A DNA stretch of 64,000 nt, taken from Nocardia asteroides (lineage in GTDB: Bacteria > Actinomycetota > Actinomycetes > Mycobacteriales > Mycobacteriaceae). Position numbers and translations under genes: made by a program. The notes beneath the pieces were generated by a model that saw only the letters and a program-made list of their open reading frames with translations, did not search any database and was not told where the DNA came from. This document shows positions 44,710 through 52,880 of this stretch, in pieces. Where the stretch lies: NCBI GenBank assembly GCA_019930625.1, contig CP082844.1, forward strand, positions 4,340,001-4,404,000, given 5' to 3'. Every line of letters starts with the position of its first letter. Position 1 is the first letter of the stretch.

Positions 44710-45522
44710 GTGTCCGACGGCTTCATCGATCTGCGTGCCGATGTGGCGCACCCGGCCCGGATGTATGACTACTTTCTGGGCGGTAAAGATTTCTATGAGG
44801 CCGACCGAGCCGCCGCTGAGCAGGCACTGCGGGAGTTTCCGGCGGTTCGGTTGACGGCGCGCACCAACCGCGAGTTCATGCGCCACGTCACTGGCTTTCT
44901 CGTCGGGCAGGGGGTTCGCCAGTTTCTCGATATCGGCACCGGTATCCCCACCGAGCCCAACCTGCACCAGGTCGCCCAAGGCCTGGCACCGGAATCGCGG
45001 GTGGTGTATGTCGACAACGACCCGGTCGTGCTCGCGCATGCGAGGGCGCTGCTGGTGAGCACGCCCGAGGGCCGCACCGCCTACATCCAGGCCGATGCCG
45101 CAGACCCGGCGGCCATCCTCGCCGTGCCGCAACTGCAAGCGACGCTGGATTTGTCGCAACCGGTGGCGGTGTCGCTGATGGCCGTGCTGCACTTCGTGCC
45201 CGGCGATGTTTACGACGTCGTCAACACTCTGATGGCCTCGCTGGTGCCGGGTTCTTATCTGGCGATGTCGCATGTCACGACGGACTTCGACGCCGGGTCT
45301 GATGATCCCGAAGGAATGGCACGGCTGTTGCAGGTCTATGCCGATCGCGGGATTCCCGTGCGGCCGCGCACCCGGGGGGAAGTCGCACGATTCTTCCAGC
45401 ATCTGGAACTGGTGGATCCCGGTGTCGAGGTGATCCACCGATGGCGCACCGGCGGCATCCAGCCTCCGCGAAGCCACGACAAGAAGGTATCGCTCTACGG
45501 CGCCGTCGGCCGCAAACCCTGA
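44710..45522 (+). CDS. SAM-dependent methyltransferase, DUF574 type
   Basis: A 270-residue protein of the large actinobacterial DUF574 family. The N-terminal signature is HPARMYDYFLGGKDFYEADR, and the SAM-binding loop is RQFLDIGTGIPTEPNLHQVAQGLAPESRVVYVDNDPVVL (motif I DIGTG and acidic Asp of motif II). The C-terminal part (FFQHLELVDPGVEVIHRWRT) is also typical. The substrate is unknown; family members often sit near secondary-metabolite or regulatory genes. The GTG start has GGAGAA about ten bases upstream. A relic of a paralogue is at 37590. Confidence 0.88.
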   Translation: MSDGFIDLRADVAHPARMYDYFLGGKDFYEADRAAAEQALREFPAVRLTARTNREFMRHVTGFLVGQGVRQFLDIGTGIPTEPNLHQVAQGLAPESRVVYVDNDPVVLAHARALLVSTPEGRTAYIQADAADPAAILAVPQLQATLDLSQPVAVSLMAVLHFVPGDVYDVVNTLMASLVPGSYLAMSHVTTDFDAGSDDPEGMARLLQVYADRGIPVRPRTRGEVARFFQHLELVDPGVEVIHRWRTGGIQPPRSHDKKVSLYGAVGRKP

Positions 45523-45731
45523 TAGCGACGTCAACCCATTGCCCAGGGGCACTGGTAAGGGCTGGTGGACCGTCCCGGCACCCACACGCGCCGCCGAACT
45601 GACCCAGTCCGCCGCCGCGGTCCACATCGAGGGCGACCTCGTCATCGCCCACGGCCCGAGTGTCGGTGGGGGTAGGGGCTGAAGGTCACAGTCTGACGCC
45701 TGGCTGAAAGCCGCGGTGCCGTCACAGGTGG

Positions 45732-46709
45732 ATGGGTTGCTGGGTTGGGGCAGTCCAGAATGGTGGAGTGGTTTTCTCCAGGAGGTGGGAGGAGTTCTTC
45801 CGTAGCTTCGTTCGGCGGGTGGGTTCTGTGGGCCCGGGCGTGGGGAAGGCTGCTTCGCAACCGTTGCGCGACACCAGCAACGGCCTCGAGGAGGGGGTCG
45901 GAGACGAAGTTCGTCTCGATGCCGAGCTCGGTCGCGCGATTCGCTGGGATGGTGACGGTGTCGGGTCTGGGGACAGCGGGCCGGTGGCTTCGCCGGGCAG
46001 GGTTGTGGCCGACCTGTCGCATATGCCGCATCTCGGTGATCTTTTCGACGCCGCGAAAAGGGGAGAAGTGGGCGAGCGCGAGCTGACGTCGGCATTGAAA
46101 GGGCTGGAACGTCAGTACGGGCCCTACCACGTCAGGAACGTGGGCGCTTTCTTCGAGAGGGGGTCGACGCAGTTCGGGCAGACCTATCCGGCAACGGTTA
46201 CCATGAGCGCCGAAATCCGCGATAGCTCCGGCGCGGATGCGGGTCTGTTGATGTATGAATTCTGGCGTGACAGCGATGGTCTACTGGTTGCCAATAACGA
46301 AGTCACAGTACTCGCAGACGGATTCCGTGGGAAAGGCTTCTCCACCGCGTTCTCTTCAGCTATCGAAAACTACTTCCGGCGGTCAGGAGTACATCGGATC
46401 GAGTTGCAGGCGTCCCGGGAGGACGGTGGATATCATTGGGCGAAAGCGGGTTACGACTGGAATCCCGACCCCGTCATGTTGCAGAGATCAGTAAATCTGA
46501 TTTCCAATCGCATCGACACGGTCATCGACGACGGATTGGTTCCATCCGGCAACGATGTTGCTAGGCTCATGGAGATGAAGTCGCGGTTCGACGGGCCGGT
46601 TTCCGGGTATCCGTCCCCCCTGGAGCTGGCCCTGCTCGAGGGGGACGACCCGAAGCTCGGTGAGACACTGATGCGAGGATCGATATGGTTCGGGATGAAG
46701 AAACTGTGA
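45732..46709 (+). CDS. GNAT-fold protein, copy 1 of a duplicated pair (candidate toxin or modifying enzyme)
   Basis: A 325-residue protein with a variable N-terminus (about 90 residues), a helical linker (DLSHMPHLGDLFDAAKRGEVGERELTSALKGLERQYG) and a GNAT-like core: EIRDSSGADAGLLMYEFWRDSDG and the acetyl-CoA loop GFRGKGFSTAFSSAIENYFRRSGVHRIELQA, matching R-x-x-G-x-G/A. The conserved C-terminal tail is LELALLEGDDPKLGETLMRGSIWFGMKKL. The last 25 bases overlap the small partner gene. A GTG at 45768 is an alternative start. I do not know this family by name; a toxin role is inference from the overlap, the duplication and the mobile context. Confidence 0.7.
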   Translation: MGCWVGAVQNGGVVFSRRWEEFFRSFVRRVGSVGPGVGKAASQPLRDTSNGLEEGVGDEVRLDAELGRAIRWDGDGVGSGDSGPVASPGRVVADLSHMPHLGDLFDAAKRGEVGERELTSALKGLERQYGPYHVRNVGAFFERGSTQFGQTYPATVTMSAEIRDSSGADAGLLMYEFWRDSDGLLVANNEVTVLADGFRGKGFSTAFSSAIENYFRRSGVHRIELQASREDGGYHWAKAGYDWNPDPVMLQRSVNLISNRIDTVIDDGLVPSGNDVARLMEMKSRFDGPVSGYPSPLELALLEGDDPKLGETLMRGSIWFGMKKL

Positions 46710-46820
46710 ACATCTCCCCTGAGGAACGTGAGTTCATTCGGCAGCGCAGCAAGGCCACCTCCGCCCACTTCATGCAGTTCGTCACCGAACGCGGCCTGGA
46801 CATGGACGTCGACACCTGGC
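46623..46820 (+). repeat. 198-bp near-identical duplicate segment, copy 1
   Basis: Matches 48244-48441 with only two differences, spanning the last 29 codons of the GNAT-fold gene and most of the partner gene. The regions before and after are much less alike, so the segment seems homogenised by recombination. Confidence 0.85.
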
Positions 46821-46909
46821 GCGACGCCGACCGGCAAGAATTCGACCGGCAATCACGCGAGTTGATCGAGGAGTGGAAGGCCCGCGCCCGGGAAATCTTC
46901 GGTATCTGA
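46685..46909 (+). CDS. Small helical partner of GNAT-fold protein, copy 1
   Basis: A 74-residue acidic, helical protein: MVRDEETVNISPEEREFIRQRSKATSAHFMQFVTERGLDMDVDTWRDADRQEF and onward to ARAREIFGI. No known domain. AGGA lies eight bases before the ATG, and the gene overlaps the GNAT-fold gene by 25 bp in another frame, so stoichiometry is probably tuned. Copy 2 is 92% identical by residue count (six changes). An immunity/antitoxin or adaptor role is inferred from gene order only. Confidence 0.7.
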   Translation: MVRDEETVNISPEEREFIRQRSKATSAHFMQFVTERGLDMDVDTWRDADRQEFDRQSRELIEEWKARAREIFGI

Positions 46910-47385
46910 CTCCGAATCGACGGGTGAGAACTGCAATCGGATGAAGCCTGTCTGCTACCGAAGGCCGACCGATTTCCGATGCTCGAACTCCGGCTGAGTC
47001 CGCCCGCGAGGCGGGAGCGTACCTGCCATCGAGCGAGCAAGCCGCCCACGGGCCTGGCACTGTGGTGAACCCCCACTTCCGCTCGGTAGTGCCGATCGTC
47101 GGCGCGTGAATGCGCCCCCAGGGTTGAGAACAGACCGACCGGCAGGCATGTTTGTACTCTGTCCAGGTACGTGGCTAATCCTGTGATCGGTCGTACTGTG
47201 CGTGGAAAAGCGATGAGGAAGAGCGTGGGCGGAGCCCGACGGGCTCCACTCCGATCCGCGCTGACAGTCGTTCCGGAAGTGCCTGGGGTGGCGCGGTGCC
47301 GAGGCAGCTGCGGTGCAGCACCCCGCCGGTGTCTCGACAGATTCACGATCAAGACCTGTGCAGGCGATGATCGAGGTTGCCCGTC
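46910..47385. other. Spacer between the duplicated pairs
   Basis: No gene with family similarity. The last bases supply a GAGG ribosome site for copy 2. A short plus-strand frame (47171-47389) overlapping the next start has no recognisable features. Confidence 0.45.
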
Positions 47386-48330
47386 ATGAAGAGCAGCCCT
47401 GCTATCGAACTGCTCGACAGACTTCGGCAGCACCTGAGCAATCTGGCAGCCCGGGAGGCTGGCGGTCTCAGCGACAGATTGCATGGCTTCTCCCATGGGA
47501 CCACCGCCGTGGTGCATGGCGCTCGGGGCGGCGACGAGCACGGTGGGCACGAGATCTCGGCCGCGCTGGGTGACCGGGACCAGAGATTTCACGGCGCTGC
47601 CCCCGCGCCCCTTGCGTCCTCGCCGATGGACCGCTTCACCGACTTGTCGCACATGCCACCCTTGGGCGAGCTGGTCGACAAAGCACACACCGGCGCGGCC
47701 GACGACCTCGAGCTGACCAACGCGTTCAAAGGGCTCGAACGTCGGTACGGCCTCTACCGAGTCGAAGACGTCCGGGCCTGGTGCGAGGAGAGCTGGACCG
47801 GAGACGGGACGAGACATCTGTTCCTCGAGGCGACTATCCGCGACGGTGATGGCGCTGAGGTAGGCACGCTGCTGCGGAACTTCGAACGTGATAGTGAAGG
47901 CAAACTGGTAGTCATCAACGAGATCATGAGGCTCGAAGAGGACTTCAGGGGGAAGGGTTTCTCTACGGCGTTTTCCGCATCGATCGAGAACTACTACCGG
48001 CGATCAGGAGTAGACCGCATCGAGCTGAGGGCAGAGGACGACGACGGCGGGTATGTATGGGCGAAGGCTGGCTACGACTGGGATCCCGATCCACATAAAC
48101 TCGGCAAGTCCGTCGGTTACATCCAGCAACGGATCGACGACATCATCGCTGACGGCTTGGTACCCTCGGATTCCGATGTCGCCATGCTCGAGGAAATCAA
48201 ACAGAGATTTCAGGGACCGGTTACCGGGTTCCCGTCGCCGCAAGAGCTGGCCCTGCTCGAGGGGGACGACCCGAAGCTCGGAGAGACACTGATGCGAGGA
48301 TCGATATGGTTCGGGATGAAGAAACTGTGA
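47386..48330 (+). CDS. GNAT-fold protein, copy 2 of a duplicated pair
   Basis: A 314-residue paralogue of the protein at 45732. The N-terminal 85 residues differ entirely. The linker (DLSHMPPLGELVDKAHTGAADDLELTNAFKGLERRYG), the GNAT loop (DFRGKGFSTAFSASIENYYRRSGVDRIELRA) and the GGYVWAKAGYDWDPDP segment align well, and the last 29 residues are identical. ATG 47386 is supported by GAGG; a TTG three codons earlier is less likely. It overlaps its own small partner by 25 bp, as in copy 1. Divergent N-termini on a shared C-terminus could mean different delivery or targeting domains. Confidence 0.7.
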   Translation: MKSSPAIELLDRLRQHLSNLAAREAGGLSDRLHGFSHGTTAVVHGARGGDEHGGHEISAALGDRDQRFHGAAPAPLASSPMDRFTDLSHMPPLGELVDKAHTGAADDLELTNAFKGLERRYGLYRVEDVRAWCEESWTGDGTRHLFLEATIRDGDGAEVGTLLRNFERDSEGKLVVINEIMRLEEDFRGKGFSTAFSASIENYYRRSGVDRIELRAEDDDGGYVWAKAGYDWDPDPHKLGKSVGYIQQRIDDIIADGLVPSDSDVAMLEEIKQRFQGPVTGFPSPQELALLEGDDPKLGETLMRGSIWFGMKKL

Positions 48331-48441
48331 ACATCCCCCCTGAGGAACGTGAGTTCATTCGGCAGCGCAGCAAGGCCACCTCCGCCCACTTCATGCAGTT
48401 CGTCACCGAACGCGGCCTGGACATGGACGTCGACACCTGGC
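48244..48441 (+). repeat. 198-bp near-identical duplicate segment, copy 2
   Basis: Second copy of the segment at 46623-46820, offset 1,621 bp, with two differing bases. Confidence 0.85.
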
Positions 48442-48530
48442 CCGAGACCGACCGGCAAGAATTCGACCGGCAATCACGCGAGTTGATCGAGGAATGGAAA
48501 ACTCGCGCCCGCGAAATCTTTGGAGCCTAG
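48306..48530 (+). CDS. Small helical partner of GNAT-fold protein, copy 2
   Basis: A 74-residue protein nearly identical to the one at 46685; the changes are Ser to Pro at residue 11, RDA to PET in the middle and two near the C-terminus. The overlap and ribosome site are the same as in copy 1. Conservation of an intact frame in both copies argues that each pair is under selection or recently duplicated. Confidence 0.7.
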   Translation: MVRDEETVNIPPEEREFIRQRSKATSAHFMQFVTERGLDMDVDTWPETDRQEFDRQSRELIEEWKTRAREIFGA

Positions 48531-48657
48531 GACGGATCACCCCGAAGGCGTCAGCTCCCCCTCCCGCAGGGCCACAGCCGCCACATCACCCCGACCCGCC
48601 TCGCCGGTTCAGATCCACGGCTGCTTTGGCGCTCAGGGGAATCGCCTTACGGGGCGT

Positions 48658-48680
48658 GTGTTTGGGGTACACCCCAACAC
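48658..48680. terminator. Hairpin after the second pair
   Basis: TTGGGGT-AC-ACCCCAA, extended by GTG/CAC with one bulge, lies 128 bp after the partner gene. It could end its transcript or be an operator ahead of the resolvase. Confidence 0.4.
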
Positions 48681-48704
48681 CACGTCCGTGACCGGGCCGA
48701 AAAG

Positions 48705-48739
48705 CGTCAGAATGGAGTGCAAGTTCGCATTTTCTGACG
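48705..48739. promoter_or_regulatory. Candidate res subsite of the serine resolvase
   Basis: CGTCAGAA (48705-48712) and TTCTGACG (48732-48739) form a 35-bp imperfect palindrome 57 bp upstream of the resolvase gene. Size, symmetry and position fit a Tn3-type crossover or accessory site where the enzyme binds and represses itself. Confidence 0.5.
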
Positions 48740-48796
48740 GATGTCCAGCAGGCTCATAAACTCCATCCCGACAATGTAGGTCGTGGAGGGAGAGTT

Positions 48797-49357
48797 ATGC
48801 GGGTCGGCTATGTCAGGGTGAGCGCCCTCGATCAGAACACGGTGCGGCAGCTGGAGGGGATCGAGGTGGAGCGCACCTTCATCGACAAGGTTTCCGGTAA
48901 GGACACTGCACGTCCGCAGCTGGGGGAGTTGCTGGAGTTCGTGCGCGACGGTGACACGGTGATCGTGCACTCCATGGATCGGCTGGCCCGTAACCTCGAT
49001 GACCTACGCCGGTTGGTGCGTACCCTGACCAGTAAGGGTGTGCGGGTGGAGTTCGTGAAGGAGTCGCTGAGCTTCACCGGGGAGGACTCACCCATGGCGC
49101 ATCTGCTGCTGAGTGTGATGGGTGCCTTCGCCGAGTTCGAACGCGCCCTGATCCTGGAACGCCAGCGCGAGGGTATCGCGGCGGCCAAGGCCCGCGGCGT
49201 CTACACCGGCCGCAAGCCCGCCCTCACCCCCGAGCAGGCCGCCCAGTTGCGTGCCCGGGCGGCCGGAGGGGAGTCGAAAGCGGCGCTGGCCAGGCAGTTC
49301 GGTGTCAGCCGCGAAACTGTCTACGCCTACTTGCGGGCCGATACCGCTACGGCCTGA
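48797..49357 (+). CDS. Serine site-specific recombinase (resolvase/invertase)
   Basis: A 186-residue Tn3-type resolvase. MRVGYVRVSALDQNTVRQLEG contains the catalytic Ser in the YxRVS motif (residue 9). DTVIVHSMDRLARNLDDLRRLV carries the conserved arginines. Residues about 140-180 (LTPEQAAQLRARAAGGESKAALARQFGVSRETVYAYL) are the C-terminal helix-turn-helix. Length and all motifs are complete, so it is probably active. GGAGGGAGAG precedes the ATG. No transposase of the Tn3 family is in the window, so it may be a leftover module of a transposon or a plasmid resolution system. Confidence 0.9.
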   Translation: MRVGYVRVSALDQNTVRQLEGIEVERTFIDKVSGKDTARPQLGELLEFVRDGDTVIVHSMDRLARNLDDLRRLVRTLTSKGVRVEFVKESLSFTGEDSPMAHLLLSVMGAFAEFERALILERQREGIAAAKARGVYTGRKPALTPEQAAQLRARAAGGESKAALARQFGVSRETVYAYLRADTATA

Positions 49358-49573
49358 GCTGCGACGTTCTCGGTTTCGGACACGAAACCGAGAGCCTGCC
49401 ACTGCGGGCGGGAATGTCAAGAGCCCTGCACGATGCATCGATGCTGTTCCCGGTCGCTGCAGACAGTTCTGCTTCTGCTTGGCGTAACGGTCAGCGGATG
49501 CCGGTCGAGGGCGATTGCGTTTGTGTGGCTCGTTTGAGCGGATGGTCGGGTGGCCGCATAGCATGGGGGCAAG

Positions 49574-50080
49574 ATGCTGGGGACGGAGATGATACGGGCC
49601 CTCCTACACGCGACCGAACGGTTGGACTTGCAAGCCTCACGGGTGGCGGGGCATCTCGCCGACACCGTCGGCGGCGACCGCATCGGTGCCAAAGCCGTCG
49701 AGGCCACCGCCCGAGCATACGCTGCCACCGATCGAGCGAACGCCGCACAACTGGAACGTTCGACCGGCTCGAGTGGCCCGCCGGGCAAGGAGGTCGCGAA
49801 GGAATTCGCACCCCCTGAAGGCCGGCGAGGCTACAGCGCTGAAACCCAACGCGGTGAACAAGGTCAAGAGGTGCTCGGCAACCCTCGCGCCGGTAACCCC
49901 GTGCCTCAGAACCCGCACCTCGAGCGTTTGCAAGCGCTGGCAGAGGCACAGGGTGTCAAACTCGCCGCGACCGAAGTCCGGCGACTAGTTCCTGACGATT
50001 GGCCGGTGAACCAATACTTGGCGATCCGAAACGCCGGTCGGGACCCCCTCGACATCTCCGCCACCTTGGCCAAGGTATAA
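49574..50080 (+). CDS. Hypothetical protein, possibly ESX/EspC-like N-terminal domain
   Basis: A 168-residue protein. Residues about 8-60 are helical and end in EATARAYAATDRANAAQLERS, a pattern seen in EspC/WXG-type secretion-associated proteins (helix, Tyr, Thr-Asp). The middle is glycine/proline-rich and the C-terminus helical (LERLQALAEAQGVKLAATEVRRLVPDDW). The type VII secretion link is a weak visual match. It is immediately followed, in the same frame, by a broken GNAT gene. Confidence 0.5.
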   Translation: MLGTEMIRALLHATERLDLQASRVAGHLADTVGGDRIGAKAVEATARAYAATDRANAAQLERSTGSSGPPGKEVAKEFAPPEGRRGYSAETQRGEQGQEVLGNPRAGNPVPQNPHLERLQALAEAQGVKLAATEVRRLVPDDWPVNQYLAIRNAGRDPLDISATLAKV

Positions 50081-50445
50081 CGCCAAACCGAGCAGGATTA
50101 CCGCCAGCATTTCGACGAAACGGAGACGTTCGCCGCCTTCTACGGGGAACTGCCTGTCGGTCGGGTCCGGTTGCTCCCGGGATCCGATCCCCACGTGCTG
50201 ACCCTGGCGGCGATGATCGTCGATCCGGTCGCGCGGGGTACCGGTACCGGGGACCGTCTGGTGCAGATCGCGCTCGACTGGGCCCGTGCACACGACTGCC
50301 GGGCGGTCGAGCTCTGGGTACGTAGCAACAACGAGTCTGCCAATAACCTCTACCTGCGCAATGGATTCCGCCCCACGGGCGATACGAAGCCTTCGGGTTC
50401 GAAGCCGCGCCACCGAGCATCGAGATGACACACGACCTTTCCTGA
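50081..50445 (+). pseudogene. Broken GNAT N-acetyltransferase gene
   Basis: In one frame: FAAFYGELPVGRVRLLPGSDPHVLTLAAMIVDPVARGTGTGDRLVQIALDWARAHDCRAVELWVRSNNESANNLYLRNGFRPTG, a good GNAT core with the acetyl-CoA loop. Near 50390 the frame shifts, and the expected ending (YEAFGFEAAPPSIEMTHDLS) continues in another frame to a TGA at 50443. The N-terminal strand and start are missing. It is unrelated in detail to the duplicated GNAT-fold pair. Confidence 0.7.
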
Positions 50446-50632
50446 ACCTTGGGTACAAGCCTCGGCCGAACAACTCGGGGTGCCGGTAATTGGCGGAAAC
50501 CGAAATCTGCTCGCCCACCAGGGGTTCCAGTAGTAAGCGCGCGGAAACAACGACAATGGGCCCGAAATTCGGCCGATACTACGGCGACCCTCTCAACCAC
50601 AAAGTCGTCCTTGCAAGATCGATCCCTGGGCG

Positions 50633-51871
50633 CTATCGCAGCTGATCGCGACGGCGGATCAGGTAGGTGGTCTCGGCGGTGTTGCCCGCCAGCTCGATGG
50701 CAGTGTCGTAGGCCGCGCGCGACTCTTGGCTGCGGCCCATCCGGCGCAGCAGGTCGGCGCGGGTCACATGGTAGGCGTGATAGCCGGCCAACGTGGCTTC
50801 GAGACGGTCGACGGCGGCCAGTGCCACCTGTGGGCCGTCGACTTCGGCAACCGCGATGGCTCGGTTGAGGGTGATTATCGGCGAGGGGTCCAGGCGGGCG
50901 AGCTGGTCGTAGAGTGCGAGAACCTGTGACCAGTCGGTGTCGCGGATGTCGCGAGCGGAGGTGTGCACGGCGTTGATCGCCGCGAGAATCTGGTAGCGAC
51001 CCGCAGCCACCCCGGCGGCGGCAGCGGCGAGGCGCTCGCGCACCAGCCGATGGCCCTCGGCGATCAGCGCCGCGTCCCAGGCCCCACGGTCCTGCTCGGC
51101 CAGAGCGACCAGTTCGCCGCTGGCCGAAATTCGGGCGGGGCGGCGGGCTTCGATGAGCAGCATCAGCGCCAGCAGCCCGGCCACCTCGCCGTCGTCCGGC
51201 AGGAGAGCACGGATCAGACGGGTGAGCCGGATCGCCTCGGCGGTCAGGTCGTGACGTATCGGGTCGGTGTCGGGGCCGGTCGCCAGGTAGCCCTCGTTGA
51301 ACACGAGAAACAGGACGGCGAGTACGCCGGAGACCCGAGCCGGGAGATCCTCGGCGGCAGGCATCCGATAAGGGATGCGAGCCGCCTTTATCTTGGCTTT
51401 CGCGCGGGTGATCCGCCGCTCCAAGGTCGACTCCCGCACCAGGAAGGCACGGGCGATCTCGGGCACGGTCAGCCCGCCGAGCATGCGCAGTGTCAACGCC
51501 ACGCGGGCTTGCATCGCCAGCGCCGGGTGACAGCAGGTGAAGATCAGCCGGAGCCGGTCGTCATCGATCGCGCCCAAAGCCTCGGGCGGGTCGTCGTGCA
51601 CCATCCGAGCCTGCTTGTGTTTGTCGTCTCGCTTGTTCTCGCGCCGGATCCGGTCGATGGCCTTGCGGTTGGCGGTGGTGGTCAGCCAGGCGCCGGGGCT
51701 CGGGGGAACGCCATCGGCCGGCCACCGCTCGACGGCGGTCGCAAACGCCTCCGCCGCTGCCTCCTCGGCGAGGTCGAGATCACCGAAACGCCTGGTCAGG
51801 GCAGCCACCACCCGCGCCCACTCCTCGTGGTGGGCACGGATGACCGCCTCGCGAACCTCGACCCCGCTCAC
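50633..51871 (-). CDS. ECF sigma factor of the ECF42 type (C-terminal TPR-like extension)
   Basis: A 412-residue sigma factor. Sigma-2 spans residues about 5-80 (RVVAALTRRFGDLDLAEEAAAEAFATAVERWPADGVPPSPGAWLTTTANRKAIDRIRREN) and sigma-4 about 115-175 (ALTLRMLGGLTVPEIARAFLVRESTLERRITRAKAKIKAA). A long helical C-terminal extension (about 190-412) is the ECF42 hallmark and replaces an anti-sigma factor in control. The GTG at 51871 overlaps the stop of the DGPF/YCII gene, the characteristic ECF42 partner. The longer upstream frame is arginine-rich shadow. Confidence 0.88.
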   Translation of the reverse strand: MSGVEVREAVIRAHHEEWARVVAALTRRFGDLDLAEEAAAEAFATAVERWPADGVPPSPGAWLTTTANRKAIDRIRRENKRDDKHKQARMVHDDPPEALGAIDDDRLRLIFTCCHPALAMQARVALTLRMLGGLTVPEIARAFLVRESTLERRITRAKAKIKAARIPYRMPAAEDLPARVSGVLAVLFLVFNEGYLATGPDTDPIRHDLTAEAIRLTRLIRALLPDDGEVAGLLALMLLIEARRPARISASGELVALAEQDRGAWDAALIAEGHRLVRERLAAAAAGVAAGRYQILAAINAVHTSARDIRDTDWSQVLALYDQLARLDPSPIITLNRAIAVAEVDGPQVALAAVDRLEATLAGYHAYHVTRADLLRRMGRSQESRAAYDTAIELAGNTAETTYLIRRRDQLR

Positions 51872-52209
51872 CCGAACGGCCGCACCTCGACCCTGCGATT
51901 GCACTGCCTCGACCCGTCGGCGGCGAGCTCGAGCGCAACGTCGAGGTCGGGGGCCTCGATGACCCAAAAGCCGGCCAGATACTCCTTGGACTCCAGAAAG
52001 GGCCCGTCGGTGAACAACGCTCGCTCACTCCGGTTGTCGATGACGGTGGCCGAGTCGGGCGAGGCGAGGCCGCCGCCGAAGACCCAGTGGCCCCCGGCCT
52101 GGAGCCGGTCGTTGAACGCGTCGATCGCCGCGTGGCGGTCCTGTTCCTCGGTTTCGTCCGGAGTGGCCGAGTTGGTCTCGTCATCGATCACGGAAATCAG
52201 GTACTGCAT
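51868..52209 (-). CDS. YCII-related DGPF-motif protein
   Basis: A 113-residue dimeric alpha-beta barrel protein: MQYLISVIDDETNSAT, then RALFTDGPFLESKEYLAGFWVIEAPDLDVALELA with the eponymous DGPF motif, and VEVRPFG at the C-terminus. Such proteins are encoded beside ECF42 sigma factors and are often members of their regulons. It is coupled to the sigma gene (GTGA overlap). AAGGAGATGATC supplies the ribosome site about ten bases upstream. Confidence 0.88.
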   Translation of the reverse strand: MQYLISVIDDETNSATPDETEEQDRHAAIDAFNDRLQAGGHWVFGGGLASPDSATVIDNRSERALFTDGPFLESKEYLAGFWVIEAPDLDVALELAADGSRQCNRRVEVRPFG

Positions 52210-52262
52210 CTGAAGATCATCTCCTTCGGTGTCAAGACAGTGTGGGTGTACCGGTCAGTGCT

Positions 52263-52880
52263 TCAGGCGGTTTTGTACCGCGGGCGCCCGGCCGGCCGGT
52301 AGACCTGAATCGTCACGCCTTTCGAGTCGACTCGCGATTCGACCACGTCGAGTGCAAGATCCGGGCCGTCATCCGGAAACAACCGCGCGCCCTGGCCGAG
52401 AACCACAGGAACGACAACCAGAGTCATCTCGTCGACCAGATCGTTCTCCAGCAGCCACCGGATCAGGGCGCCACTGCCATGCACCTGCAGCTCACCCCCC
52501 GGCTGGGCCTTCAGGTCCGCGATGGCGGCCGCAGGATCGCCAGACAGGACAGTGGTGCCCGACCACGCCGGATCGGTGAGTGTGGTCGACACCACGTACT
52601 TGGGCCGTGTGTCCAACGCCCGCCAGACGGGCTCCCAGCCAGGAACATCCTGGACCGTCAGGGACCCCCACGCGCGGGCGAACAGCTCATAGGTCCGCCG
52701 GCCGAACAGGAACGCGTCGGCACGCTGAAAGGTCTCGTTGAGGTACGTCACGGTCGCGTTGTCGCCCCACCCCCGGGCCCATCCGCCGCGCTCGAATCCG
52801 TTCCTGCGGTCGTCCGACGTGGCGCCGTTTCCCTGCATGACTCCATCGATGGTGACCTGGGTCATGGTCGTCAGCTTCAT
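52263..52880 (-). CDS. RibD C-terminal/dihydrofolate reductase-fold protein
   Basis: A 205-residue protein: MKLTTMTQVTIDGVMQGNGATSDDRRNGFERGGWARGWGD, the standard opening of this family, FLFGRRTYELFARAWG, and the NADPH-binding turn ELQVHGSGALIRWLLENDLVDEMTLVVVPVVLGQGARLF. It leads the operon with the DGPF protein (53-bp gap) and the sigma factor; such reductases recur in ECF42 loci. The substrate is unknown. A paralogue of the same family is at 32288. Confidence 0.85.
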   Translation of the reverse strand: MKLTTMTQVTIDGVMQGNGATSDDRRNGFERGGWARGWGDNATVTYLNETFQRADAFLFGRRTYELFARAWGSLTVQDVPGWEPVWRALDTRPKYVVSTTLTDPAWSGTTVLSGDPAAAIADLKAQPGGELQVHGSGALIRWLLENDLVDEMTLVVVPVVLGQGARLFPDDGPDLALDVVESRVDSKGVTIQVYRPAGRPRYKTA

